Shown here piece after piece: positions 1 to 10,562 of a stretch of 64,000 nt of DNA. Each line of letters begins with the position of its first letter. The first letter of the stretch is position 1. Below the pieces are notes generated by a model. It saw nothing but the letters and a program-made list of their open reading frames with translations. It did not search any database and was not told the DNA's origin. The position numbers were made by a program, and so were the translations under genes. The DNA lies in the NCBI RefSeq assembly GCF_021730395.1, contig NC_069371.1, forward strand, positions 73,376,001 through 73,440,000, written 5' to 3'. This DNA is from Mercenaria mercenaria (lineage: Eukaryota > Mollusca > Bivalvia > Venerida > Veneridae).

Positions 1-3000
1 TCACAGCAGTATACCATCAGGTCAGGGTCACTGAAAAAATAAATCTTGCATTTCATATTCTGATTCTTCCATCCTCTTTCTTCTACTGTAAAAGCAGAAA
101 TTTTCACGAGGGTTTAATTTTCACTATTAAACATGTGTATTCATGAGACCCTACATCTTGCGAAAATTAATCTTTGCGCAAATATTTACCATTAGTATAA
201 TTCAAATTCAGGTATGATATCATTTCTACAATTCCGCAAATATTAAACCTCGCGAAAATACTCAAAATTTCAAATTTGCGAAATTTTGACCCAGCTAAAT
301 TATGTGCTTTTACAGTATTTCATACTTATTCCACCACATCATGGCTTCTGGAAACAGGATTAGTATATCTCTTACTAAATACTAGTACTAGGGCTCGACA
401 AATTCTTTGAAAGCAACTTATCCCGCAGGATAGCTGCCTAGAATTTTCACTTGTTCTTCTATAATTTGCACTCATCCAGCTTTTTTATTTTAAAGATGGA
501 ATATATTTTCAAAGTCTGTTAAGAGCGCTACATATCAGATTCTAATGCAATCATAATGGGGCAGAGTGGGAAGGATTTTAGATTTGCGACCAGCAATAGA
601 TCTTTAAGCTAATCGGCTTCTGGGCAGCTCCATTTCAATTGGAATTATTTTATTTTTGGTCAAAAATTGCATTCGTCCCGAGTACTACATCAAGTTCCAC
701 TTGCCCTTAGCTGATTTCTACTTGTATCTATGAGCAAATATGTGGATTTGTACAGCCTTATAGCATAAGATAATAAGTAGATAAAAACAGAAAATCTCAC
801 TTTTTTTTATACAGCTAAATGACTTTCCCCTCAATTTCTGGCAGAGTGCTATAAAGGCAATTCATAACTTTTTCAGGCTCATGAAAATGCCTCAACACTA
901 GAAAACAGTTAACACAGGAATCCTGAAAGATCCATTATTATATTTAAGTCCTGCTTTCTAAAAAAAGCATCACACGAAAAGAACTAACCGTTGCCATGCT
1001 GGACATGACTGATTCTGCCTTTGCGACCAGTGCAGACCAAGATCAGCATGGTTTGCACTGTTTGCCATTCAGTAAGTTTCTATCTGGGAAGCACCCCTTT
1101 TAACAGTTAACAGAATTGTCCAAATTGAAAGGCGGACAAGTTCATTATAGAAATTTAGCAGGGTAAGGGTTAAGTCATCATTTAGTATGATGATTTAGTC
1201 AACGCAATAATGCTTCTGTCAACAAGATACTTACAGTATACCGGTACATGTAACAGGCATAAATTAGCATGTGACTGTTATTTAGAATTGAGATTTTACA
1301 CGTCTCAGAAGTTACTGATTCAAAATTAAATGAAACTTACTTGTTAGCCTGCAGTATAGGAAACACTGTATTACCCACTCCACATCCAACCTATAATATA
1401 GGAAAATAAAAAGTTAATTGTATGCTTAAGAAAGGTAACTTGTATGTTTACAATAGCTGACTTGTTTGCTAAAGGTAGTGCGTAGTATGCATGCTTAAAC
1501 GAAAGTACTTGTATACGAAAAGTATACAATGGGCACCTTGAATATGAAAATTAGGCATTATGAATGGTAAATGATGGCACTTTGAATGCAAAAAGAAAGG
1601 TACATTGTAGCTTTCACAAGTACACTAAAAGTTTATAAGGAATATGTATGCTAATATTGGTAAAATTTATGCCTAAGATAAGTAATGTGCATGCTAAAGA
1701 CAGACAACCTGTATTTCAAATATAAGTAACTTGTATGCTAAAACAGGTTACTTGTATGCCTATGATAGCTAACTTGATTACTTAACATAGCTAACTTGTG
1801 TGCTAAAGAGACACTGTATGTTACAGACAGGCAACTGTTATGTTTAACATAGGTCACTGGTCAGCTTAAGTTAGAAACATAGGTCACTTGTCAGCTTAAG
1901 GTAGAAACATATGTCACTTGTCAGCTTAAGTTAGAAACATAGGTCACTTGTCAGCTTAAGTTAGAAACATAGGTCACTTGTCAGCTTAAGCTAGAAACAT
2001 AGGTCACTTGTCAGCTTAAGCTAGAAACATAGGTCACTTGTCAGCTTAAGTTAGAAACGTAAGTCACTTGTCAGCTTAAGTTAGAAACATAGGTCACTCA
2101 TCAGCTTAAGTTAGAAACATAGGTCACTTGTCAGCTTAAGGTAGGTAATTTGAGGCGGTAATTATTGATAATCTGAGTGCTAAATGTCAAATAAACATTA
2201 TAAATGTGTAGATGCAACAACATACCTCAAACATCCTGTACTTGGCACTCTCTCCTGGAAATGTTTCCAACTTACACTCACTTGTATCATTATCTCCTTT
2301 TTTATTGTTAGTGACTGCTTCATTTAAACAACTCTCACCATGATTTTTTTGTTGCCTTTTGTCATCCAGTTCTGACAAATTCTGCGATCCATCTACTGAC
2401 AAAGTCTGACCACTGTCAGTTAATATTTTAGAACTGTGTTCAGCTGACTCAGAATTAAGTACTTCATTATCTTTTCTCGTTTCTGGCACCTTTTTCTCAT
2501 TTACACTGGGAGATAGTTCTGACAATTGCTCATTCACACTGAGAGATAGTTCTGACAATTTGTCAGGAGAGAGGTAGGATTCAGGAGCCAGTTCTGGGAA
2601 CTCCGTGAACAGCCAGTGTCTGTCCTTGAAAAATTTGTTTTCATGTATTCCATAAAATTTGTTCCAGTATTCGTTAGCATCATTCTCAAATCGTTCTGTA
2701 AGAAAAGGAAAATACAGGTAAGACCAGAGACAGTTCTAAGTTATGTAAGAGTGTTTGAACTGACCTTGACCTGAGTGAGTAATTTCTATGCTGTTACAAC
2801 TCACTCAGACACAAACGAAAATGTAGATTTATTATTAATACTATAAAAGCATATATTTTCACTGGGACAAAATTTCAAGAATTTGAAATTTTGAGTATGT
2901 TCGCAAGGTTTAACATTTGTGAAATTGAATCTGAATTATACTGGTGGTGAATATTTACGCGAGGATTAATTTCAACGAGATGTAGAGCCTCGCGCATATA

Positions 3001-5666
3001 CAGCGAAAATTAAACCCTTGTGAAAATTTCTGCTTTTATAACTATAGCATGGTTAAAGATAAGTTCTGATTAAATCAAGCAAAATTTGTTTCCCATATAT
3101 TTGTCTCCACTCAGTACTGATGTACCTTTGATTTTTATCATTACAACATTTTTTAAGTTGAAGCTGGGAAGTGACTAGTTAAATTGGTAGTTTATATTAG
3201 GGAAACTAGGAAGAAAATGTGCATGGACACTTACATCATTATCAAGTACAAAGGAAAGAAATCAGACAAGAGTGAGGGGTCACATGTAAATTCTAGCATT
3301 GTTTTTATTTTGACCCTTATCTTGCTGGACACAATGAATTCTGCATTTGCGACCAGTGTAGATAATGATCAGCATGCACATCCTTGCAGTCTGATCAGGA
3401 TCTGCACTGTTTGCCATTCAGTCAGTACCTTTATGGTATGCACCCCTTTTAGCAGTTAATAGTACTGTCCAAATTGAATGATAGACAAGTTCATTATAGA
3501 AATATAGCAGGGTAGGAGTTAAACAGAAACTGATCTTACACATAAGAAATACTTACCTAAAGTCATAGATCTTTATCAAATTTTTTTCATTCAAATGCGC
3601 TACAGCAAGCTAGCATCTTATGTTTTAAAATTTGATTATAACAAAATAAGCGTTTTTATGCAATAACTATTTTTCAAGAGAGAATTGTTTGTTTGTTTTT
3701 GTTGCATTTAACATCACGCTGATACAATTATAGGTAATATGGAGACTTTCCGTCTTCTGATGTAGGAGGAAAACCCCAGTTGCCCTTCTGTGTATTATTT
3801 TGTTATGGGAGAGCACAAGGGTAGAACCACTGACCTTCTTAAGCCAGCTGAATGGCTTCCTCACATGAAGGATACAATGTCCTAAGTGAGGCCCAAGCCC
3901 AGTGGCACATCAGTGAGTGGCATCAGCAACCTCATGGAGATCCCCTAGAGAAATGTGTTTCTGAGGGTTCTACAGTTTTTGTGCTACTGCAAATTTGCTA
4001 AATTTAGAAACAGGCCAATTATGCCAGGTTTAATCTTCCTGTAAGCTGATAATTTGTTTTTAAAGGTAATAAAATCTTAAGTTTTATGCAGAATAATTTT
4101 TCATGAAACAATTAAGTATGTACTTCTGCTCTAATTTGAACTGCATATTTAGAAGATATACCTACCAATATCGTCTTTAGCAGCAGGGTTGGCTAACTGC
4201 TCTTCAGTTTTTGATCTAGCTTGTCTCTCCTGATCTTCATCCCACACAACATTGTCCCTGAAATGGTTTCATTGAATACAAGTTATCATGGTTATAGTAT
4301 AAGGTGTTAAATTCAAAGCATTGTCTCTATCATGTGAAATTATTTACTTGGCAGAAATTGTGACATACGGTTACAATAATAAGGAAACATTTTTCCCAAA
4401 ATGGGAAAAGACAGTAACACTGCAAAAAAGAAATTACTGTAATACTTTTCTTGAAATGAAAGTTTCACTCAAACAACATTATCGGTAATATTTTTTACTG
4501 AAATATCATATAATATTCCCAAAATAATATGGCAATGCCATTTTAAATTTTAACATGGACAATTCATAAAATTGATAAATCTTTAGCTAATCTATTTTAT
4601 CAAAACAAAACACATTGGAAATGAACCTTCAATTTGGATTAATTTATATATATATAAAATACATACTAGAATATATTTCACACTATTTGTAGGTCCTAGG
4701 ACATATAGCAGATATTTGTTTGTTTCAGAGCAAGAGTGAAATATCATCAGATGCAATATCTATGCCACAGGTGAAAATGTAAGATATGGCGTTCATGCTA
4801 GACTAAGAGTGAAAGACATTTTAATCTTACATGTAAAACAAACAAATTTTCTCTTTATTTCATGAATGTTTTGATGAAATTTACCCATTTTATAGTTTCT
4901 TACCACTGAAAAACATATTTGATATTCTGACTTGAAGTACCACATATTATATTTCACTCTTATATTTCGATAATTCGTAAAAAGCATGTAATGAAATAAA
5001 GTATTTAACCCTCATCACGCTGGACATGACTTATTCTGCCTTTGCGACCAGCGTAGCTCATGATCAGCCTTTACATCTGTGAATGCACTGTTTTTCCCCC
5101 ACCAATTTGGGAATGGGGCCGGGGCCTTTACAACTGGGAAAAATGCATCGTAAAATGCCTAATTTGGGAATTGTTAAAACCAATATCTCCAGTAAGACTC
5201 CTGTTAAAATGTCACATTTAAGAGAGAAAATGGCCATAATTTATCATTATGCACCAATTGAGCAAACTGTCTGTGTTAAATGTTTATAGTTTTAGTCTTG
5301 TTTGAAAAAGATGGAAAAAAAGAAAATATAATCAACTTCGGGAATTTTAGCCTTGAAATTTGGAAAAAGCCATACTATTTTCCATTGGGATTGGGACCCT
5401 ATTTCGGCCCCAAATTGGCTAGAAAATAAAACACTGGAATGCACTGTTCGCTATTCAGTCAGTAAAGTTTCAGTGACCACCCCTTCAAATAATAAATGGA
5501 ATGGCCCAGATTGAATGATGGTAAAGTCCATTTTAAAAATTTAGCAAGGTCAGGGTTAATAACACACTCACCAAGCATTATGTTCAAAGACATTTTTTGG
5601 GTCTGTGAGCATCCTGTTACCAAATTGTTTTCTTTTATTTTCGGTTTCTTCCTGTGAATCTGCCAT
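1..5666 (-). CDS. METTL2: METTL2-type tRNA N3-methylcytidine methyltransferase, 5' five exons (partial)
   Basis: Family role (known): SAM-dependent methyltransferase making m3C32 in the anticodon loop of tRNA-Thr/Arg. Five exons join in phase through GT-AG introns: 5666-5572 (ATG at 5666), 4257-4166, 2695-2226, 1390-1341, and 30 to beyond base 1. Landmarks in the translation: KRKQFGNRM and VFEHNAWDNVVW near the N-terminus, [15 protein letters not shown] in exon 3, and SAM motif [15 protein letters not shown] in exon 4 (about residues 220-233), followed by [10 protein letters not shown] in exon 5. All match vertebrate METTL2 in order. Exon 3 also encodes a Ser/Glu/Asp-rich linker that looks longer than in vertebrates and has a short internal SELS-SVNE repeat. 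About 245 residues lie in the window; the rest of the catalytic domain is off the left edge. Introns hold MITEs, a SINE-like piece and a minisatellite. METTL2 versus METTL8 cannot be separated from this portion. Confidence 0.93.
84..317. mobile_element. MITE with TACTGTAAAAGC termini (copy 1)
   Basis: The segment begins TACTGTAAAAGCAGAAATTT and ends with the inverted counterpart GCTTTTACAGTA. The body is AT-rich and repeats words such as GCGAAAAT and its complement. A related copy in the opposite orientation lies at 2839-3043. No coding capacity. It sits in intron 4 of the METTL2 gene. Confidence 0.7.
984..1173 (+). mobile_element. TTAA-type MITE, copy 1
   Basis: About 200-bp element with ends CTAACCGTTGCCATGCT and AGCAGGGTAAGGGTTAA, which are imperfect inverted repeats carrying TTAA at the outer edge. 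This resembles piggyBac-like non-autonomous elements, which target TTAA (inference). The core contains TTTGCGACCAGTG and GATCAGCATG words shared with copies at 3311, 5005, 21047, 44384, 54090 and 63064. It lies in intron 4 of METTL2. Confidence 0.7.
1845..2142. repeat. 30-bp minisatellite, about 10 units
   Basis: Head-to-tail units of exactly 30 bp (core AGGTCACTTGTCAGCTTAAG plus TTAGAAACAT), so two units fit each 60-base line. Units differ by only one or two substitutions. Looser relatives of the words CTTGTATGC and TAACTTG lie upstream at 1430-1840, suggesting an older degenerate zone. It lies in METTL2 intron 3. Confidence 0.92.
2839..3043. mobile_element. MITE with TACTGTAAAAGC-type termini (copy 2, inverted)
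   Basis: Starts TACTATAAAAGC and ends CTGCTTTTATAACTA. Its interior is the reverse complement of the 84-317 copy, with many substitutions. It lies in METTL2 intron 2, so the same pre-mRNA carries the two copies in opposite orientation. Confidence 0.65.
3311..3522 (+). mobile_element. TTAA-type MITE, copy 2
   Basis: Same family as 984-1173: starts TGACCCTTATCTTGCTGGAC and ends AGCAGGGTAGGAGTTAA. The internal words TTTGCGACCAGTGTAGATAA and CTGATCAGGATCTGCACTG are conserved with the 21047 copy. It lies in METTL2 intron 2; short reading frames here are by-products of the repeat. Confidence 0.75.
3690..3860 (-). mobile_element. SINE-like repeat (diverged copy)
   Basis: Contains diverged forms of TTTAACGTCGCACCGAC, GACTTTCCAGC, GGAGGAAGACCCCAG and TAGAACCACCGACCTT, words also present at 20228-20360 and, in reverse orientation with a poly(A) tail, at 25774-25898. 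Orientation is inferred from the tailed copy. METTL2 intron 2. Confidence 0.6.
5005..5559 (+). mobile_element. TTAA-type MITE, copy 3, interrupted by a second element
   Basis: The left part (5005 to about 5095, starting TTAACCCTCATCACGCTGGA) and the right part (about 5440-5559, ending TTAGCAAGGTCAGGGTTAA) together make one complete family member. A foreign block of about 350 bp lies between them. It lies in METTL2 intron 1, just downstream of exon 1. Confidence 0.75.
5089..5440. mobile_element. Non-autonomous TIR element nested in a MITE
   Basis: The block interrupting the MITE has imperfect inverted ends, (C)ACTGTTTTTCCCCCACC and GGCTAGAAAATAAAACACTG, each followed inward by CCAATTTGGG and GGGGCC words on opposite strands. 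GAATGCACTG occurs at both junctions, so the exact target duplication overlaps the terminus and cannot be fixed. CACTG-type ends would fit a hAT-like element, but that is only a guess. Confidence 0.6.
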
Positions 5667-5773
5667 TCTATAGCTCCTGAAGTAGTAACAGAAGTGTTTG
5701 TTGAAAATGGATACTCTCACACAGCAGGTCTGCCCATAAAATGGTTAAATTAACAAATTAACATATTTTCTTT

Positions 5774-6112
5774 CAGGGTTTTTTCTTGCTGACTTGGGAA
5801 CATAGCCTATACCCCCAAAATTGGGAATTTTGACACATAAATGTTCCAAATTGGGAAATATTTAGTCCCACAGGATAGAGTAAGGATGTGTTTAAGCACT
5901 TTCTCATACACTTGTTTATATTGTACAACCTCTTTCACCTTCTTCCATTACAAGATTGTCCATAATTTGGTAAATGTTTGTGCAATTTTGATGAATTTTT
6001 TTTCAGAATATAGATTGGGAAATTTTGCACTCATTTTGGGAAAAATACATACTTTTTGGCATTGGGAATATAGCCGAAAAACGGCTATAAAAACGGCCAA
6101 AAAAAAACCCTG
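5774..6112. mobile_element. Short TIR element, CAGGGTTTTTT ends
   Basis: Begins CAGGGTTTTTTC and ends AAAAAAACCCTG; TCTTT directly flanks both ends (5-bp candidate target duplication). The interior repeats TTGGGAA words as in the 5089-5440 element, so the two may be related. It lies just upstream of METTL2 exon 1. Confidence 0.6.
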
Positions 6113-9100
6113 TCTTTCCAAGAAGTTCATGAAAATAAGCTACTAGTTATTTAAAAAGCATTAGAATTATTTCTAGCCCTAGCACTAGTAGCAGACCCTA
6201 AAAGGGGAAAAGTGTTTCCAACTGAATAAGTTGTGGATAAGACCTTACAGTGATGCTGCAGACCAAGTTTTGATGAAGATCCATGAAGTGGTATATAAAA
6301 TAAAGTTGTTATTTAGAATTTTCTATTTGGAAGTGTCTAGCCATCTGGTAACTGGACGCCTGCATTCTAGCCGTCCGGTAATAGATTTCCTAATGAATAA
6401 GTATTCAGTCGATAAAAGAAAGTTTGCCGAAATCAGTAATGGTGAGATCGCGGCGATGTCACTCATCAAAATCTGTACATCTGGTGGCTTTTATCAGTCA
6501 GGGGTGTAACTGTTTTAAGTTATGTAACCTATTTCAGTTACTTTTTCAAGCATTTTATAACCTGTATTAGTTATAAAATATATAAGTTAACTCAGGTAAG
6601 TTATTCAAAAAAAGTCTTTGCTGTTCTCACAAAGTGACCTATACAGTGAAATAAGTGGCAATCTGTGGTTAATCAAATTCTCTTTTAGTCTGATCATGAC
6701 CTGATAAGCATAATTAATGGGATGCTAAGAGTTTTATAGCTTTAAAACTTTTGCGTAAAACCTAATCAGCATGCGTAAAAAATTTACTGCAAAGCTGGAA
6801 AGATAAGAGTTCAAGGATTCAGGAAAATAAATTGCATTAGTTACATTCAAAATGAGGAATTGGCACAGGAGGGCTTTGTAATATTTTATGATAACTGAAA
6901 CAAGTTATGAAAATATAAGCAATAACTCAAATGGGTTATAAACTGCGATAACTTGAAACAGTTACACCCCTGACTGTTTATGGGATCGAAATTTTTAAAT
7001 TTTAACAACTTTATCACTGGATTTTCGAAATTAAAACAGTTTTGAAATACTTACAATTTTCATATTTTAGTATTCAAATATTTCTTAATGATTAACTGCT
7101 TTAAATGACATTTAATTTCAATGGCAACGGCGTGATGTTCCAAACTTTTAGAAAACCAGTAGCTAAGGGTTAAGCGTTCATATTAATTTAATCCATTTTA
7201 TTTCAAAATAATAGTTAAAATTATAATTAATGAATTGCTTGTTTTATAAGCTTTCCATTCATCAAATATATCTATATAAATTTGTGTTTTAAGAATTAAA
7301 GTTTAGGCCGTTAGAAAAACATCACTTTTTACAAAATAACATAGACATTCAGCGATCAATGTTTTATCATGTCTAAAATTAGAATATCATCAACGGATTT
7401 GTATACAAACACGACTGATCTAGTATACAAACACGATTCATTCGTTTTATTGACTCAAAAATCAGATAAGTATTGATATCTTAAGTAAATAACTAGGTGT
7501 CAGGTTAACAGACAGCTAGACACTTCCTCTATTTTCAGCTAAATCATTCACGGAGTGTCATTCTAGACAGCTGGTGAGTTCTGAAAAGTAAAGGGAGAGA
7601 AGTGTATTTATAGTAGATTTATAGGCCACCTCCAACAGCCTTGTTGTTCAGTTTACAATTCAGGGATGTGGTTAGAGCGGCTGGGGTAGGTTTAGAACAT
7701 CTGCCTACGGCCGCTACGGATCACAAGGTCCGGGAGTATTTCCTCTAGTAGGTTTTACTTTATAACATATTTTTGTGCTAGCAGTTACATATGAAAGACT
7801 GCGGTGCCTAAATTACACTGATTTTAAAAGTCGTTGTTTGTGTGCGACTGCAGACAGACTATCAGTGGAAGTAACTAGAGTCACGGATAATTTGGACGAT
7901 TCTGTGCATGGAATGTTTGGTAACTAAATCTTGTTTTACTATTCGGCCAAATCTATATTTAATGATTAACAGTGGTAAACAGACGTAATTAACACGGACA
8001 AAGAGTAACTATACACTGATTTCATTCTTGGGAGCACCAATCTAAAAGAAATATATTTTTACCTTAACGCGAAAACTGATTACAAATCCTACTTTACTCT
8101 AGATCGCATAAACGCTTGCCTACATCTCTAAATGCCGTACCACCCGTACCACATACCAGTTGCACAACGTTTGTGTCTTACCGATCGTTTGTCAGTATCA
8201 TGTATGCCTGGTTCTCAGAAAGTTTTCTTGGCATGGCAGATTTCATCTAATAAAATCCGACTTTATATAAATCGTTTTGTCTGCCTGGTTCTCAGAAAAG
8301 TATACATTTCTGAGCTTGACACATTTTATTAATTAAAATCCGATTTTAATAAGAATTGGTCTTTAATTAAATAAATTGACCTGTCTGCCTGGTTCTCAGA
8401 AAGTTATCAGGGAAGTCGAGAAATTGTCAGCTGTCTTTTTTCTTGTTTAAACAACAATAAATAAATAAATAAATAGAAATAAAACAAACAACGTAACGGA
8501 CAGAATGGAAGCTGAAGCGATCGCTTGCCAAAGTTGCGGCGAAAAACTCCTAGACTGACAAACAATTAGACTTACTATTTTAAAGTTGGTATTGTCAGAA
8601 TTATTTATCATGTTATCGCCAGTACCATTTCCTGTAATCAACTTTAAGTAGTCCTGTTATATTTCCGTCAACAAGTTTAACTTTTTATAAATCTTGTCCA
8701 CATAAATTCACGTCGTTTTCTCGTTTAGGGCAAACCTGTAATTTTATACACGACGCTTTTCATGGAATTACACATCGCCGTGTGAACACATCTGTGGATG
8801 TCTCTTAAATTGTGTGTGTGTGTTTTTTTTTGCACTTGTACCATGTGTAAATGTTGAGTTCTGCTCAAACCGGGGCTAGAGGGCGTGGACGGGTGCATGC
8901 ATTTCCACTACCGTCCATGAACAGGCTGAATCAAACCGAGCCTGCAACATTTTCAATTTTATCGTGTTGAGCGACCTGTGGAGTTTCCTTTTTTTCTATC
9001 AATGCAGTGTACACTTGCACACATGTAGATCTAAGAAATTTATTTACATTGTTGTGCATGGTCGCACTTGAATATTCTTCCAATTATTGTCGTTTCTTAT

Positions 9101-9750
9101 TTTTGTTTAAATCGCACTAGTGATTTTTTTTGTTTGTATCTTTTTTTTAAACGAAGCCGTTTAGAGGAGCATCTGTACAGGAAATGAAAATTTTTTAAGG
9201 AATCTGTGCGAAGATTGAACAAGAAGGCAGGTGTCTTGTATTCCTAATTTATTTTATACTTGCAGTTCATGTTGGATTATACTCAAGTATCATCCACTGC
9301 AGCCCCTGTCGTTGTACATCAATTTTCAACAGAGCTTTTATCTCAACTATTAGAAGAATATAGGTTCTCGCTCGTTTGTCAGTGATTGCGTCCCGGCTTG
9401 CTTACGTTTTCTTATTAAGTTCGTACCTCTGGGCAATGATGAAAACTTCACGCAACGCTCACGTGCCAAAGCTCTGCCGTACCTTCTCCACAAAGCTCTG
9501 TCATACCTTCTGCATAAAGTTATGATACTTTCTTTAGTTTTATCTTTAAATATTTTATTTGTATTAGTGAAAACTTTTTTTTGAAAAATCGAGCATTGAC
9601 TGTCCTCCGACAGCTCTTGTTCATAAAATAATTTTCAATTTTCAGAAACTTGCCAAAGTTAATTCCCGAGGTCCAGGTTTGCAGTTTCTTGTTTGCCAAA
9701 GAAAGAAGAGATCTGAAATTCGCGATTGTGAAAGTGAAATCAGAGTCGAA
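6113..9750. other. Intergenic stretch between METTL2 and the zinc-finger gene
   Basis: No supported gene. 6185-6310 carries CCTAAAAGGGG, GATGCTGCAGACCAAG and GATGAAGATCCATGAAG words that recur at 38280-38720. Between 8200 and 8410 the word TGCCTGGTTCTCAGAAAG occurs three times, at roughly 76- and 104-base spacing, next to AAAATCCGA motifs (degenerate tandem repeat). An AAAT microsatellite lies at 8457-8475. Around 8915 a CATGAACAGGCTGAATCAAA word resembles one near 12395. The remainder is AT-rich and featureless to my reading. Confidence 0.5.
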
Positions 9751-10562
9751 ATGCCGCATGATAATCACGATGCACGTGCGATTTCCCAAAGTTGTTCACG
9801 AAAACATGTCAACACGGAACGCGCAAGAATACATCGAGGAAAAAACAAACAGAAGCGCCACAAACAGAAACGATTTGCTTGTGACACGTGCGGGATAACA
9901 GTCGCACGAGAATCTTACCTGAAAATTTATAAGATGAAATATTGCAACCGGAATAAAGGCAAGCAAGAGCCCAGACAACCGAAACGCCATCCCTGTGACA
10001 CATGTGGCAAAACCTTTGCACGGAATTCGTATCTAAAAATTCACAAGATGTTGCACACAAACGAGAGGCCCAGGGTTTGTCCGGTATGTGATAAATCCTT
10101 TCTGCAATCTACGAGTTTCAACATACATATGAAAACTCATTCCAATGATCGAAGATACGCCTGCTCGCGCTGTGAAAAAAACCTTTCTCAGCAGTTCGCA
10201 TTTAAAACGTCACCAGCTTGTGCATTCCCATTTCAGACCAGTTAAATGTGAACATTGTGGAACAAAGTTTAAAACGAAGTGCGATTTCAAAAAACACTTG
10301 AAGAGCGTACATTCAGAAAGGGAGAAATTAGTATGCTACGTTTGTTGGGAGTTTAAAAGTACATACAGCACGCATACATAATGATTCTGACAAGCAGTGG
10401 CAGTGTTCTGTCTGTGAAAGAGCCTTCTATACTAAGGCGGAAATGCAAAGTCATACTTTTGTTCATACCGGCGAGCAACCGCACCAGTGTGTGTGCAAGA
10501 GGTCGTTTTCTTTAATTGGAAACCTTCGCCGCCACGAAAAATTGCATTTCTCTACAAGTTGA
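9751..10562 (+). pseudogene. C2H2 zinc-finger gene, intronless, frameshifted
   Basis: C2H2 fingers typically bind DNA. At least eight finger remnants follow one another: CDTCGITVARESYLKIYKMKYC (degenerate; last ligands altered), CDTCGKTFARNSYLKIHKMLH, CPVCDKSFLQSTSFNIHMKT H, CSRCEKTFLSSSHLKRHQLV H (spanning a frame change), CEHCGTKFKTKCDFKKHLKS VH, CYVCWEFKSTYSTH (short, damaged), CSVCERAFYTKAEMQSHTFV H, and CVCKRSFSLIGNLRRHEKLH. Reading begins at ATG 9751. The frame changes at a run of seven A near 10172, where one A fewer would keep the finger in frame, and again near 10350-10380 with apparent loss of bases. The last segment ends at TGA 10560-10562. Absence of introns fits a processed or single-exon copy. 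The first break is in a homopolymer and could be a sequence error; the second looks real. Confidence 0.75.
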
